This document shows positions 10,946 through 22,164 of a stretch of 64,000 nucleotides of DNA, in pieces. The stretch is from Inia geoffrensis. Its lineage: Eukaryota > Chordata > Mammalia > Artiodactyla > Iniidae. Each line of letters begins with the position of its first letter. The first letter of the stretch is position 1. Below the pieces are notes generated by a model that made no database searches, was not told where the DNA came from, and was given only the letters and a program-made list of their open reading frames with translations. Both the position numbers and the translations under genes were made by a program. Where the stretch lies: NCBI GenBank assembly GCA_036417435.1, contig CM070903.1, positions 58,876,001 to 58,940,000 on the forward strand. The letters run 5' to 3'.

Positions 10946-11024
10946 TTGGGTTGGCCAAAAAGTTCATTCATTTTTACTGTAAAATCTTACAGAAAAAAAT
11001 GAATGAACTTTTTGGCCAACCCAA
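10946..11024. mobile_element. Mariner-derived MITE, 79-bp hairpin
   Basis: Starts TTGGGTTGGCCAAAAAGTTC and ends in the exact complement, with TA on both sides (10944-10945 and 11025-11026). The two arms pair almost perfectly over the full length, and even the centre, CTGTAAAATCTTACAG, is palindromic. There is no transposase. Excising it with one TA leaves the MIR consensus order intact. Confidence 0.92.
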
Positions 11025-11067
11025 TAACTTGTCTGAAGTCACACAGCAAGTAATTGGTAGAGCTTGG

Positions 11068-12716
11068 TTTTTTTTTATTTTTATTTTTTAAAACGTCTTT
11101 ATTGGAGTATAATTGCTTTGAAATGGTGTGTTAGTTTCTGCTTTATAACAAAGTGAATCAGTTATAGATATACATATGTCCCCATATTTCTTCCCTCTCG
11201 TGTCTCCCTCCCTCCCACCCTCCCTATCCCACCCCTCTAGGTGGTCACAAAGCACCGAGCTGATCTCCCTGTGCTATGCGGCTGCTTCCCACTAGCTATC
11301 TGTTTTACGTTTGGTAGCGTATATATGTCCATGCCACTCTCTCACTTTGTCCCAGCTTACCCTTCCCCCTCCCTGAATCCTCAAGTCCATTCTCTAGTAG
11401 GTCTGTGTCTTTATTCCCCTCTTGCCCCTAATTTCTTCATGACCATTTTTTTTTTTTTTTAGGTTCCATATATATGTGTTAGCATACGGTATTTGTCTTT
11501 CTCTTTGACTTACTTCACTCTGTATGACAGACTCTAGGTCCATCCACTTCACTACAAATAACTCAATTTCGTTCCGTTTTATGGCTGAGTAATATTCCAT
11601 TGTATATATGTGCCACATCTTCTTTATCCATTCATCTGTTGATGGACACTTAGGTTGCTTCCGTGTCCTGGCTATTGTAAATAGAGCTGCAATGAACATT
11701 TTGGTACATGACTCTTTTTGAATTATGGTTTTCTCAGGGTATGTGCCCAGTAGTGAGATTGTTGGGTCATATGGTAGCTCTATTTGTAGTTTTTTAAGGA
11801 ACCTCCATACTGTTCTCCACAGTGGCTGTATCAATTTACATTCCCACCAACAGTGCAAAAGGGTTCCCTTTTCTCCACACCCTCTCCAGCATTTATTGTT
11901 TCTAGATTTTTTGATGATGGCCATTCTGACCGGTGTGAGATGATATCTTATTGTAGTTTTGATTTGCATTTCTCTAATGATGAATGATGTTGAGCATTCT
12001 TTCATGTGTTTGTTGGCAATCTGTATATCTTCTTTGGAGAAATGTCTATTTAGGTCTTCTGCCCATTTTTGGATTGGGTTGTTTGCTTTTTTGATATTGA
12101 GCTTCATGAGCTGCTTGTAAATTTTGGAGATTAATCCTTTGTCTGTTGCTTCATTTGCAAATATTTTCTCCCATTCTGAGTGTTGTCTTTTCATCTTGTT
12201 TATAGTTTCCTTTGCTGTGCAAAAGCTTTTAAGTTTCATCAGGTCCCATTTGTTTATTTTTGTTTTTATTTCCATTTCTCTAGGAGGTGGGTCAAAAGGT
12301 TCTTGCTGTGATTTATGTCATAGAGTGTTCTGCCTATGTTTTCCTCTAAGAGTTTGATAGTGTCTGGTCTTACATTTAGGTCTTTAATCCATTTTGAGTT
12401 TATTTTTGTGTATGGTGTTAGGGAGTGTTCTAATTTCATTCTTTTACATGTAGCTGTCTAGTTTTCCCAGCACCACTTATTGAAGAGGCTGTCTTTTCTC
12501 CACTGCATATTCTTGCCTCCTTTATCAAAGATAAGTCGACCATATGTGCATGGGTTTATCTCTGAGCTTTCTATCCTGTTCCGTTGATCTGTATCTCTGT
12601 TTTTGTGCCAGTACCATACTGTCTTGATTACTGTAGCTTTTGTAGTATAGTCTGAAGTCAGGGAGACTGATTCCTCCAGCTCCATTTTTCTTTCTCAAGA
12701 TTGCTTTGGCTATTCG
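11068..12716 (-). mobile_element. 5'-truncated L1 with TSD
   Basis: The A-rich tail appears as a T-rich run from 11068, then the artiodactyl L1 3'UTR, then the C-terminal part of ORF2, stopping at 12716. A 9-bp repeat, AGAGCTTGG, flanks it at 11059-11067 and 12717-12725. Insertion was into a MIR. Confidence 0.92.
11394..12275 (-). pseudogene. L1 ORF2 C-terminal remnant, 293 codons
   Basis: An open frame matching the C-terminal third of L1 ORF2p, the region after the reverse transcriptase. It carries [20 protein letters not shown] and a cysteine-rich motif of the form CX3CX7HX4C in [18 protein letters not shown], followed by the [11 protein letters not shown] block close to the end. The catalytic endonuclease and RT domains are absent because the element is 5' truncated, and the frame is broken upstream of 12275. 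It ends near the normal ORF2 stop, and the few residues after HEEIRGKR run into the 3'UTR. The long open frame reflects fairly recent insertion rather than function. Confidence 0.9.
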
Positions 12717-12898
12717 AGAGCTTGGGTTTTGACTAAAGTTTGTCTGATTTCAATGTGCATGTTCTGTTCATTTCACCAGGGTAATAGAGTCATCCTCACC
12801 AATAGTAAAACTTCATTAGGAAAATCGTATTCTCCACGTTCTGCCAGGTTCTCTTGTTCTCTGTTTTAAAATTTAATTTTTGTCTCCTATGAAATCTT

Positions 12899-13301
12899 TT
12901 TTAAAAATAAATTTTATTATTTATTAATTTATTTATTTTTGGCTGCATTGGGTCTTCTTCATTTCTGCCCGTGGGCTTTCTCTAGTTGTGGCGAGTGGGG
13001 CTGCTCTTTGTTGCAGTGCACAGGCTTCTCATTGTAGTGGCTTCTTCTGTTGCGGAGCATGGGCTCTAGGCACACGGGCTTCAGTAGTTTCAGCCCGTAG
13101 GCTCAGTAGTTGCGGCACATGGGCCCTAGAGCATGTGGGCTTCAGTAGTTGTGGCTTGCGGGCTCTAGAACGCAGGCTCAGTAGTTGTGGTGCACAGGCT
13201 TAGTTGCTCTGCGGCATGTGGGATCTTCCCGGACCAGGGATTGAACCCGTGTTCCCTGCATTGGCAGGCAGATTCTTAACTACTGTGCCACCAGGGAAGT
13301 C
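12899..13301 (-). mobile_element. Long CHR-family SINE with internal repeats
   Basis: About 400 bp, nearly twice a standard CHR SINE. In reverse it begins GGGACTTCCCTGGTGGCACA and ends in an AT-rich tail near 12905. The body repeats a unit like agtagttgcggcacatgggc several times between 13080 and 13200. Flanking CCTATGAAATCTT (12886-12898) and CCTATGATGTCTT (13302-13314) form a diverged TSD. Confidence 0.85.
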
Positions 13302-13314
13302 CCTATGATGTCTT

Positions 13315-14129
13315 GAATCCATGATGATTTAAAGTGCAAAGGATGCATGGTATCCTCAACGCTACAGACTGTTTAAATTTTATCCTGACCTAGAGTGTTT
13401 CTTTTCCTCCATTTTTAGCAATTGGTGATCAGGTCAGAATAAACATGCAAATGCTGTTCAGTCCATGTGTTTGATGGTTAGCTGCTTGTTAGGGAAGAAG
13501 ATAAAAATAGTTGCTAAGACAAATTTAAATTTTTTTCAAGGGACTTCAGTTGCCTTTGTTATCTCCATCCACCACTATTCTGTAAAAGAGAGGGTTCACA
13601 TGCTCTTACAGCCTCTCCTGATTTTGAAAAGAATACTCCTTAGAGGAAGAAAGCACAAAAACCTGGGGAATTGAATTCATAAAAGTGTGAACATCACAGA
13701 AATTTTTTTCCAAGGAAAAGTTCATCTTAGGAAAACTTTAATTGATTTTAGTTATTATTTGTTAGCAATTTGGGCAACTAGCAAGGAATTATCTTTATCA
13801 CTTTTGTGCCTCTATTTAATGCTAATTCAAACTTCTACTCAGGCTGTTTAATTGGTTCTCTGTTTCATAAAAAAAGAAAGAGAAGATGCATAAACCTGGG
13901 CAGTGACTTTGTTTCTAGTTCATAAAATAGCTTGGTTTAATTATAACTGCATTTGTGTCTCATTATAATTTATGCATTTGAGATGTTCACACTAAGTCTT
14001 TGCTCAGATTCAGTGTAAAAAAAAAGTCTTCCTATTTTTATATCTTGTTATTTCTCCTGTGTTCCTAAAATGATACTCACCAATTGTGGACTGTATTGAG
14101 AGAGAGAAAATGTAAAGTAATAATTAGGA
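13315..14129. other. Unique AT-rich sequence, no gene seen
   Basis: AT-rich non-repeat sequence. The frame at 13465-13674 has no motif or splice context that would support a gene. Confidence 0.55.
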
Positions 14130-14365
14130 ATGGCATCTGTGGAGTTACCATGTGCCTGGCTTGGGGATAAGACTTTCTATACCTTAATTCATTGAATCCT
14201 TGCATATCCCTATGGGATAGGTGCTATTACTAAGCCCATTCAAAAGACAAGGGATTTCTGGTTCAGGGAGGTTAAGACAAAATCAAGCAACTACTAATGA
14301 TGGAATTGGGACTGGAAACTTGTTCTGTGTGACAACAAACTCTGTATTCTATACTTGACTCTCAA
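14130..14365 (-). mobile_element. MIR SINE
   Basis: A decayed reverse MIR. It shows ttaattcattgaatccttgc, atgggataggtgctattac, then caagcaactactaatgatgg and ggaattgggactggaaac in MIR order. Confidence 0.7.
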
Positions 14366-14389
14366 CTCAAATGCTATACTTGCCTCTCT

Positions 14390-14755
14390 AGAGATTTTTT
14401 AAATTAAACCTTTAATTTTGAAATAATGGTAGATTCACATGCAATTGTAAGACATAAAACAGAGAAGATCCTGTATACCATTTCCCCAATTTCCCCCCTG
14501 ACATCTTGCAAACTATAGTACAGTACAATAACCAGGATATTGATATTGATACAATCAAGATACAAAGCAGTTCCATTACAAGGATCCCTCCTGTTACCCT
14601 CTTACAGGCACTCTCACATCCTTCTCACCCCCATCTCTCACTCCTGGCAACTACTAATCTGTTCTCCATTTGTATAATTTTGTCATTTCAAGAATGCTAT
14701 ATAAATAGAATCATGACGTATATAACTTTTGGGGACTGGCTTTTAAAAGTCATAA
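14390..14755 (-). mobile_element. L1M 3'UTR fragment
   Basis: A reverse L1M 3'UTR with the blocks atggtagattcacatgcaat, catcttgcaaactatagtac, aggatattgatattgatac and gcaactactaatctgttctc in the expected order. A central portion appears missing. Confidence 0.75.
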
Positions 14756-14771
14756 TACGTCATACCAAGTA

Positions 14772-17210
14772 TTTTTTCTGACCACAGTAGAATGAAACTC
14801 GAATTCAATAGAAGAAGAAAAACTGGAAAATTCACAATTATGTGGGAATTAAACAGCATACTCTTAAACAACCAATTGGTCAAAGAAGAAATCACAAGGG
14901 AAGTTGGAAAATATCTTGAGACAAATGAAAATGAAAACACACATCAAAACTTATGGGATAAACTGAAAGCAGTAAAAAGAGATCAGTTGATAGTGGAAAG
15001 TACATCCATTAAAAAAGAAGAAATTTCTCAAATAAACAACCTAATTTTATATCTCCAGGAATTAGAAGAAGAGCTAAACCTAAAGTTAGTAGAAGGAGGG
15101 ACATAATAAAGATTAGAGTGTAAATAAATGAAATAGTAGAAAAACAATAGAAAAAATTAACAAACCTAAAAGTTGGTTTTGTGAAAAGATCAATAAAATT
15201 GACCAACTCATAGCTAGAGTATGTAAAAACGAGAGAAGACTGAATAACTAAAATCAGAAATGAAAGAGTAGACATTATAATTGATGTCATAGGGGGAAAC
15301 TAGAACAATGATATGCTAATAAAGTAGATAACTTAGAAGAAATGGATAAATTCCCAGAAATTTATAACCTTCCAGAATGATTCACAAAGAAATAAAAATT
15401 ATGAACAGAACTATAACCAGTAAGGATTATGAGTTAAGTAATCAAAAACCTCCCAACAAAGAAAAGCTCAGAATCAGATAGCTTCACTGGAGAATTCTAC
15501 CAAACATTTAAAGAAAAATTAATATGAATCCTCCTTAAATTCTTCAAAAAATTAGAAGAGAGGGACCACTTCCAAACTCATTTTATGAAGCCAGCATTAC
15601 CCTGACCCTGATACCAAAGCCAAACAAAGATACTACAAGAAAATGAAGATACAGACCAATATCCTTGATGAATATTAATGCAGAAATCCTCAACAAACAA
15701 ATAGCAAACCAAATTCAACAGCACATTAAAAAGATTATACACCATGGGACTTCCCTGGTGGTCCAGTGGCTAAGACTCCTTGCTCCCAATGCAGGGAGCC
15801 CAGGTTCGAGCCCTGGTCAGGGAACTAGATTCCCACAAGCCACAACTAAGAGTCATATGGTGCAACTAAAGATCTCGCACGCCACAATGAATATCCCGCA
15901 CGCAGCAATGAAGATCCTGCATGCTGCAACTAAGACGTGGCGTAGCCAAATAAATATTTTTTAAAAAAGATTATACACCATGAAAAGGCATATTTATTCC
16001 TGGAATGCAAGAATGCTTCAACATACAAAAATCTATCAGTGTGATATACCACATTAGCAAAATGAAGGATAACACCCACATGATCGTTTCAATGGATGCA
16101 GGAAAAGCATGTGACAAAATTCAATACCCTTTCATGATAAAAACACTTAACTAGGACTAGAAGGAAACTACCTCAGTATAATAAAGGCCATATATGATGA
16201 GCCCACAGTTAACATCATATCCAGTGGGGAAAAACTGAAAGCTTTTCCTCTAAGATGAGGAACAAGGCAAGAATGCTCACTCTCACTACTTTATTTAACA
16301 TAGTACAGGCAGTCCTAGCCAGAGCAATTAGACTAGAAAAATAAATAAAAGGCATCCAAATTGGAAAGGAAGAAGTTAAATTATCTCTGTTTACAGATGA
16401 CATACTCTTGTACATAGAAAACCCTAAAAATTCCACCAAAAAACTGTTAAGAGTTAATAAAACAAATTCAGCAAAGTTGCAGGATACAAAATCAACATAC
16501 AAGAATCAGGTGCATTTCTATATACTAACAATGAGCAATAGAAAAGAAATTAAGAAAACAGTCACATTTACAATAACATTTTAAAAAGGCTTATGAATAA
16601 ATTTAACTAAGGTAAGATTTGTACATTAAAAAGTGTAACATATTGTTGAAAGAAATTAAAGACACAAATATATGGAAGGGCATCCCATGCTCATGGATTA
16701 GAAGACATGATATTGTTAAAAAGTCTGTACTACCCAAAGCAGTCTATAGATTCAATGCAATCCCTATCAAAATCTCAGTGGTATTTTTTGCAGAAATTCA
16801 TATGGCATCTCAAGGGACCCCAAATAGCCAAAACAGTCTTGAAACAGAACAAAGTTGGAGGTCTCACATATCCTGATTTTAAAACATATCACAAAGCTAT
16901 AGTAATCAGAACAGTATGGTGCTGGCATAGAGACATACATATAGACAAATGAAACAGAACAGAGAGCCCAGAAGTAACCACCCCCCACACACATGCATGG
17001 TCTTCAACAAGGGTTCTTAGGCTGCACAATGGGGAAAGGAACAAATGGTGCTGGAAAAACTGGATAGCCATGTGAAAAAAGAAGGAAATTGGACATTTTA
17101 TGCTACATAAGAAAATTAACTCAAAATGAATTAAAGACCTACGTGTAAGACCTAAAGTTATGAAATACCTAGGACAAAACGGGGAAGCTTCATGACATTG
17201 GCTTTGACAA
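14772..17210 (+). pseudogene. Decayed L1 ORF2 (endonuclease end to RT)
   Basis: Plus-strand L1 ORF2 remnant starting at the end of the endonuclease domain and running through the reverse transcriptase. The opening frame (14792-15106) shows FNRRRKTGKFTIMWELN, NQLVKEEITREVGKYLETNE and QINNLILYLQELEEELN. Stops and frameshifts follow. RT landmarks survive at about 16080-16140 ([11 protein letters not shown]). The catalytic FADD motif reads FTDD at 16390-16401, with Ala changed to Thr. A CHR-1 SINE interrupts it at 15747-15963. It ends near 17210 without a 3'UTR, against an inverted L1 tail. Confidence 0.9.
15747..15963 (+). mobile_element. CHR-1 SINE inside L1, with 19-bp TSD
   Basis: Starts GGACTTCCCTGGTGGTCCAG, has the B-box GGTTCGAGCCC and the CHR-1 body with repeated gcaatgaagatcctgc-like units, and ends in aaataaatattttttaaa. 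A perfect 19-bp duplication, AAAAAGATTATACACCATG, flanks it at 15728-15746 and 15964-15982. Confidence 0.95.
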
Positions 17211-17215
17211 TAATT

Positions 17216-17805
17216 TTTTTTAGCTTTATTGAGGTATAATTGACAAAATTATTAGTTCTAATGTTCTGGTTGAATCACTTATTTGAGCTTTAATGCCTAA
17301 AGAGGCTTTGTTAATTTTCTTAATCTCGTCTTGAGGACCTTTGTAATAGGAATATTGGAATGTTTTAGAGACTGATTTTTTGTTTTCCTTTTTTTCAGCT
17401 TCATTGAGGTATAATTGATAAATAAAATTATAAGATATTTAAAGTGTACAACACAATTATTTGACATACATATATATTGTGAAGGGATTCCCACTATTGA
17501 CTTAATTCACATATCCATCACCTCACATATTTACCTTTTTTTTCTTTTTAGGTGGGAACATTTAATAGTGTTATCAACTGTAGTTAACCATGTTATACAT
17601 TAGATCCTCAGACTTTATTCATTCTATAACTGAAAGTTTGTATGGTTTTACCACCCTCTCTCTACTCCCCTCCCTCCCCAGTCCCTGGAAACCACTTTTC
17701 TACTCTCTGTTTCTATGAGTTAGACTTTTTTTTAAGATTCCACATCTAAGTGATGCCAAGTAGTATTTGTCTTTCTGAATCAGTTGATATCCTTAGAAAA
17801 TTCTA
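17216..17805 (-). mobile_element. L1 3' end fragments, reverse
   Basis: Two reverse L1 tails: a short one at 17216-17255 (tagctttattgaggtataat) and a longer one at 17395-17805 beginning cagcttcattgaggtataat. The longer one carries the L1M 3'UTR blocks tatattgtgaagggattccc and gattccacatctaagtgatg. Confidence 0.8.
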
Positions 17806-19145
17806 CATAGTTCTGTGCAAGATAAGGATATTTGGAAGTCCACATAGAAATGAAAATATGATTTTGACAAATTTCTTCTGACGGCAACTTTTAAAATCAT
17901 TTACCCAAGTCTTCCTCCCTTCAACTTAGATCACATTGTCCTAAGTTTCCCTGCCTGTTAGCTTCATTGTCTCCCTTTTATCTCCCCAATAACTTTCTAG
18001 CACTGCTCCAAACCAGGCTGATAGCCACATCCCTGTGCTTGGGAAAAATACGTAGTTTAACATAACTTGCTAGAAATTACATATCCACCATCATCATCTT
18101 CCTGAAGGTGTCTCAGCAATGGGAGCCTGTCCAGGTGATGGGCCTGCCACACCTCCTCTCAGCAGAATCTGTCCTTCCCTCCACTGCTAAGGCAAGCCTC
18201 GCCTTTGTCTTCATGAATTCGGTGTAATTCTGTTTGAAGGGAGAAGCTAGGTTAACCAACTTCTTAGCACCTATTCTAGGTCTATAAATCCATGATACTT
18301 TTACTTATCAGATAGAAACTTACTACGGTTAAAAAAATGTTTTCCTGCAATGACACTTAGTATGTCTTAGCAGCTTAGCACTTAGCAGTTTCAGTAATTA
18401 CCAGGCAGTGATCATTAGCTTCCCCCTTCACAAAGAGAGGTACTACAACTGACGTCATTTGCTTTAAGAAATAAAGTGAATACCAACCATCCTTCCCTCC
18501 CTACTTTTCCTTCTTTCCTCTTTTTCTGCCTTCAGCTAACATTGAATAAACACTAGATACTGGAGTGACAGAGAGGTAGGCTTGGACAATAAAATGGTGT
18601 TAAATACTTATTTGTGTCTTTAAAGATTCACATTCTTTGACAAGACATGTTCTCAGAGTAAGAGGATAAAAAGCAAAACAGGAACCTGAAGTAATAATGA
18701 TCATAATCACAAACTAATAATTGAAAGAGCTGGGGATTGAAACTAGATATGTCTGATTCCGAAGCCTGAATCATTTCCACTACACTGTGCCACCTTGATA
18801 CTGAGTTTAGAGAAGGGAGAAATACCCATTTGTTGGGACAATGGTGGAAGGGTTCACAGAAGAGGCAACCTATAACCTGCACCTAGAAGGATGGCCAGGA
18901 TTCTCAGTAGACGGAAGGAGCTGGAGACGCTAAGAGTATATTTCAGCAATAGCAAAACAGATTATGGATATGGCGTGCAAATTTGTCTTCAGGTTGAAGC
19001 ACATGGTTGTTTTTGCTACTGTAACATTTCTGTTGGACAACAAAAAGGTGATTTGGGATAAGAATATGTAGAAATGCCAGGCTAAGTAGTTTGTACTTTA
19101 TTCTTAAACCTTGAGCTTTATGCTCAACCTCGAGTTTTAGTGTAC
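17806..19145. other. Mostly unique sequence
   Basis: No gene. The only repeat I can place is a reverse MIR fragment at about 18715-18800 (gctggggattgaaactagat, then tccactacactgtgcca). Confidence 0.55.
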
Positions 19146-19149
19146 TGTT

Positions 19150-19580
19150 ACATTAATAGCCCTGTGAATATTACTTCTGGACTTTCACAATTTTGTGTGA
19201 TTTCTCTCCCACAGTGGTTCTGGGTTTGGCTGTGTGACTTGCCATGTGATTTTGGCCAACAGAACATCAATAACAATGATGCAAACAGAGTCTTAATATG
19301 TACTTGAGTATTGGGGTTGCTGTTTTGGAAGGCTGCTGCCTCCATGTAAGAAACATGGAAAGGTCATGTGGAAGAGAACTGAGGAACCGCAGATCTAGTT
19401 AATAAACAAGGCCATTCTGTATCATCCACCCCTGGTTAGGCCACCATGAGTAATCTTAGGAAGATGAGCAAAAGAACTGCCCAGCTGAGCCCAGCCCAAA
19501 TTGCAGAATCATAAGCCAGTAGGTTGTTTTCAGTCCTTAAATTTTGAAATAGTTTGTTAAATAGCGACAAATAATTTATT
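19150..19580 (+). mobile_element. Solo LTR-like element, MaLR type likely
   Basis: The right portion (gccaccatgag, cccagctgagcccagccc, tcataagccagtaggttgtt, aaattttgaaatagtttgtt) follows the 3' half of MaLR-type LTRs in sense. The left half is very diverged, with the region near 19200-19260 as its start. Confidence 0.5.
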
Positions 19581-21695
19581 CACAAACATGTAAACTCATT
19601 GAAGATAGGGCTTATATCCTGGGTACCTAGATAAGTAACTTGATGGCTGACCCAGGCACTCTGCAGCAACGAGGGCAGAGCTACAGTTACCTGGAAAAGG
19701 TAAGAATAGCGAGTGTCTATGAGGGAAGGATATACAGAGATACCCTAACAAGCCCTTGAATTATAATGATGGGTCGTCACTTAGACAAAAACTCACTTTG
19801 CCCCAAACAGTAGATTGTTGGCTAATTCAAAATCCCTCTCAGTGATTCTGTGGTCACTCAGATGTTGTTGAGATTTCATCTTGCATATTGTATCTTAATT
19901 TGAAAATACATTTTCACTGAGAGATTGTAGCATTAAAATGAGCAACTTTATGATCCACTTCATTTTGCTCCTTGCAGTCTGGGTAGCCATCCATTTTAAT
20001 AAGCAAATGTCTGTGGAACTACTGTCCACACATGTAAATGAGAAGGTACACTTACCTTTATTCTTCACTGTGATTACCTTCTATTTATTTCTGAAAGCTT
20101 CCTGGATTTCAGCTCATTGTTCAGTTGGGAATCGTATCTGTTTTATTCAGAGTAGTATTTTAATTTTCAGATTCTGAGCAGACATTTGTGTGATTCATTT
20201 CACTCTGCCTTTTTGCTTTGGCTTTGCTGAATGTAACTTCTGCCATTTAAAAAATATCCTGTGCCTGTTAGGAATCAATTTAACTGTGAAGCCTTTGTCT
20301 TTTTCTCTCCCCCTTCTCACTTCCCACTCTAATTCCCAATAGAAAACTTCCCTTTGGCATAGAGAAAATGGGAATTTTGTGAGGTAGATTTTTGCTTTCG
20401 AATGTTTTTATTTTCATGTGTGATTACCTTGGGGCTTCAGTGAATGGTATATTTTATGAACCAAAAAAAGTATTACAAACCAAGTGAAATTATCAATAGC
20501 TCCTAGGGATATGAAGTAATGAGAGAGCATTTTATTCCATACTGTTTCTCAAAATAACTGGTGTCCAGAGCAATACAACATGTGTCAAGAATGACTCATT
20601 GAAAGTCTGAAATAGAGTGGAGAAGGAGGGGGAAATGAATACATATTGCGTGGTGTAAAACTGTGCGCTACGAGGTATGAACTCCCTTTTTTGGAAAATA
20701 CTATAAATCATGTTCCAAATCAATGGTTCTCAAATGTCATCTATATCTTCCCCTCCCAGCAGTCATAACCAGTTCTGTCCCTCATTTGACCCACTGTCCC
20801 TCAATCAGATGCAATCTATCCTCCTGGAATTCCAGCACATCCACAGATGAGAGGTGTGCGAGGAGGATTCCCCGAGTATGTTTTCATACGCTCCGTGATC
20901 TGCTCTGTTCATGTGAAGCTTTCCAACATCAGTCTGAACTCCTGCTTATCAGGAGTATGGAACTGGGACAAGTTGCATGCTGAACCAGCATCTTATTGTG
21001 AAACAGACCAAGTTTCTGGGGATGATCTATGGTGCAAAGTACACTTAATTTTTTATATGCAGATACTTGCAGTCTGAGCCACATAGGCTGACTGGAGTCA
21101 TGGTTAATCTGTTTTAATCTGATTTCTGCCTTTTTTATGCATAAAAGCATATAAAACAATCTCTGTCATTGAAATTAGCCCATATAAAATGGAATTTAGA
21201 TGGGAGGATTTCAGTTGTCAATGCTGCATATAGCTGTCCATGTTCTTAACTCAAATCTCATTCTGTAACTTAGATCCTCCATCTGTACACTTGGGATATC
21301 TGAATTTCTTCCTCCTCAGACAGGGCTATCTCACTTTTAAGGAACAAAGACCCAGTCAGATCAGATCCAGTAAAGGTGGGAGGACATTATAAGAATACAG
21401 AGCTCACATAGGGATCTGAAGATTGGAACCACTATAACTAGGCCTTGTGGAAACAGAAGGCACCAGGTATCAAAACTTCTTCTCTATTACTCAGGCCCTG
21501 ATAAAATACCAGCAGCCCTCCCCTGCACATACACTCTATTCTTCTTTCTTTAAATACTTACCTTATCTTATTAATCAGCTTCTCTGTGACCGCTTAAATT
21601 GTAAGATACCCTCCAATATTCATGATCTTCCTACTCTTAACATTCACCATTGACTAACAACATATTTTGTATTTAAGAGAGACTTTAAAGAATTA
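19581..21695. other. Unique sequence, no gene seen
   Basis: About 2.1 kb with no confident repeat or coding exon. Overlapping frames at 20723-21077 lack splice signals and motifs. Confidence 0.5.
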
Positions 21696-21699
21696 ATTA

Positions 21700-21805
21700 A
21701 TGTTTTCTAGTTTTATCAAGAGGTAATTGATATACATAAGTGTAAGTTTAAGGCATATAGCGTATATTGTGAAATGATAACCACAATAGGTTAACATCTG
21801 TCTTC
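21700..21805 (-). mobile_element. Short L1 3' end fragment
   Basis: Reverse L1 tail pattern: tagttttatcaagaggtaat, then gtgtaagtttaaggcatata and tattgtgaaatgataacc. Confidence 0.7.
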
Positions 21806-22164
21806 AGAGAGAGAGACTCTTATGAGACCATTTCCTTTTAAGTAATACAAAGCACTCAGGTCATGAATTGGTGGCCTTTGGTTGGGATATTTATCTGTAT
21901 TCCAACCAGTCATGGTCCTGATTGGGGTGGAAGTGCATATTGAAAACCGTGGAACAGTAGGAAGGGCAGGCCGGCAAAACATTTGGATTAAGTTCTCACC
22001 ACAGGGAGACAAAGAAGCGTTAAGTCAATAGAGAAGAAGTACATATGCTGTTAACACCACAAAAAGCAATTGTGCTATGAGCTTTCTGCGTTGAAATGAT
22101 GTAGGTGCACTACACATCACTATGGGCAAAGATGAACTTTTGACCCATGGCGTAATTAAAATGT

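Larger units (their letters stand above)
10895..12780 (-). mobile_element. MIR SINE interrupted twice
   Basis: Three MIR pieces are collinear in reverse: 10895-10943 (agttctacagatgaaaaac), 11027-11067 (gaagtcacacagcaagtaat) and 12717-12780 (gtttgtctgatttcaatg). Removing the mariner MITE and the L1 restores one MIR. It is the oldest layer of this nested locus. Confidence 0.8.

Noticed and set aside
12988..13203. Repeat-containing 71-codon frame
   Set aside because: Antisense reading of a long CHR SINE with internal repeat units.
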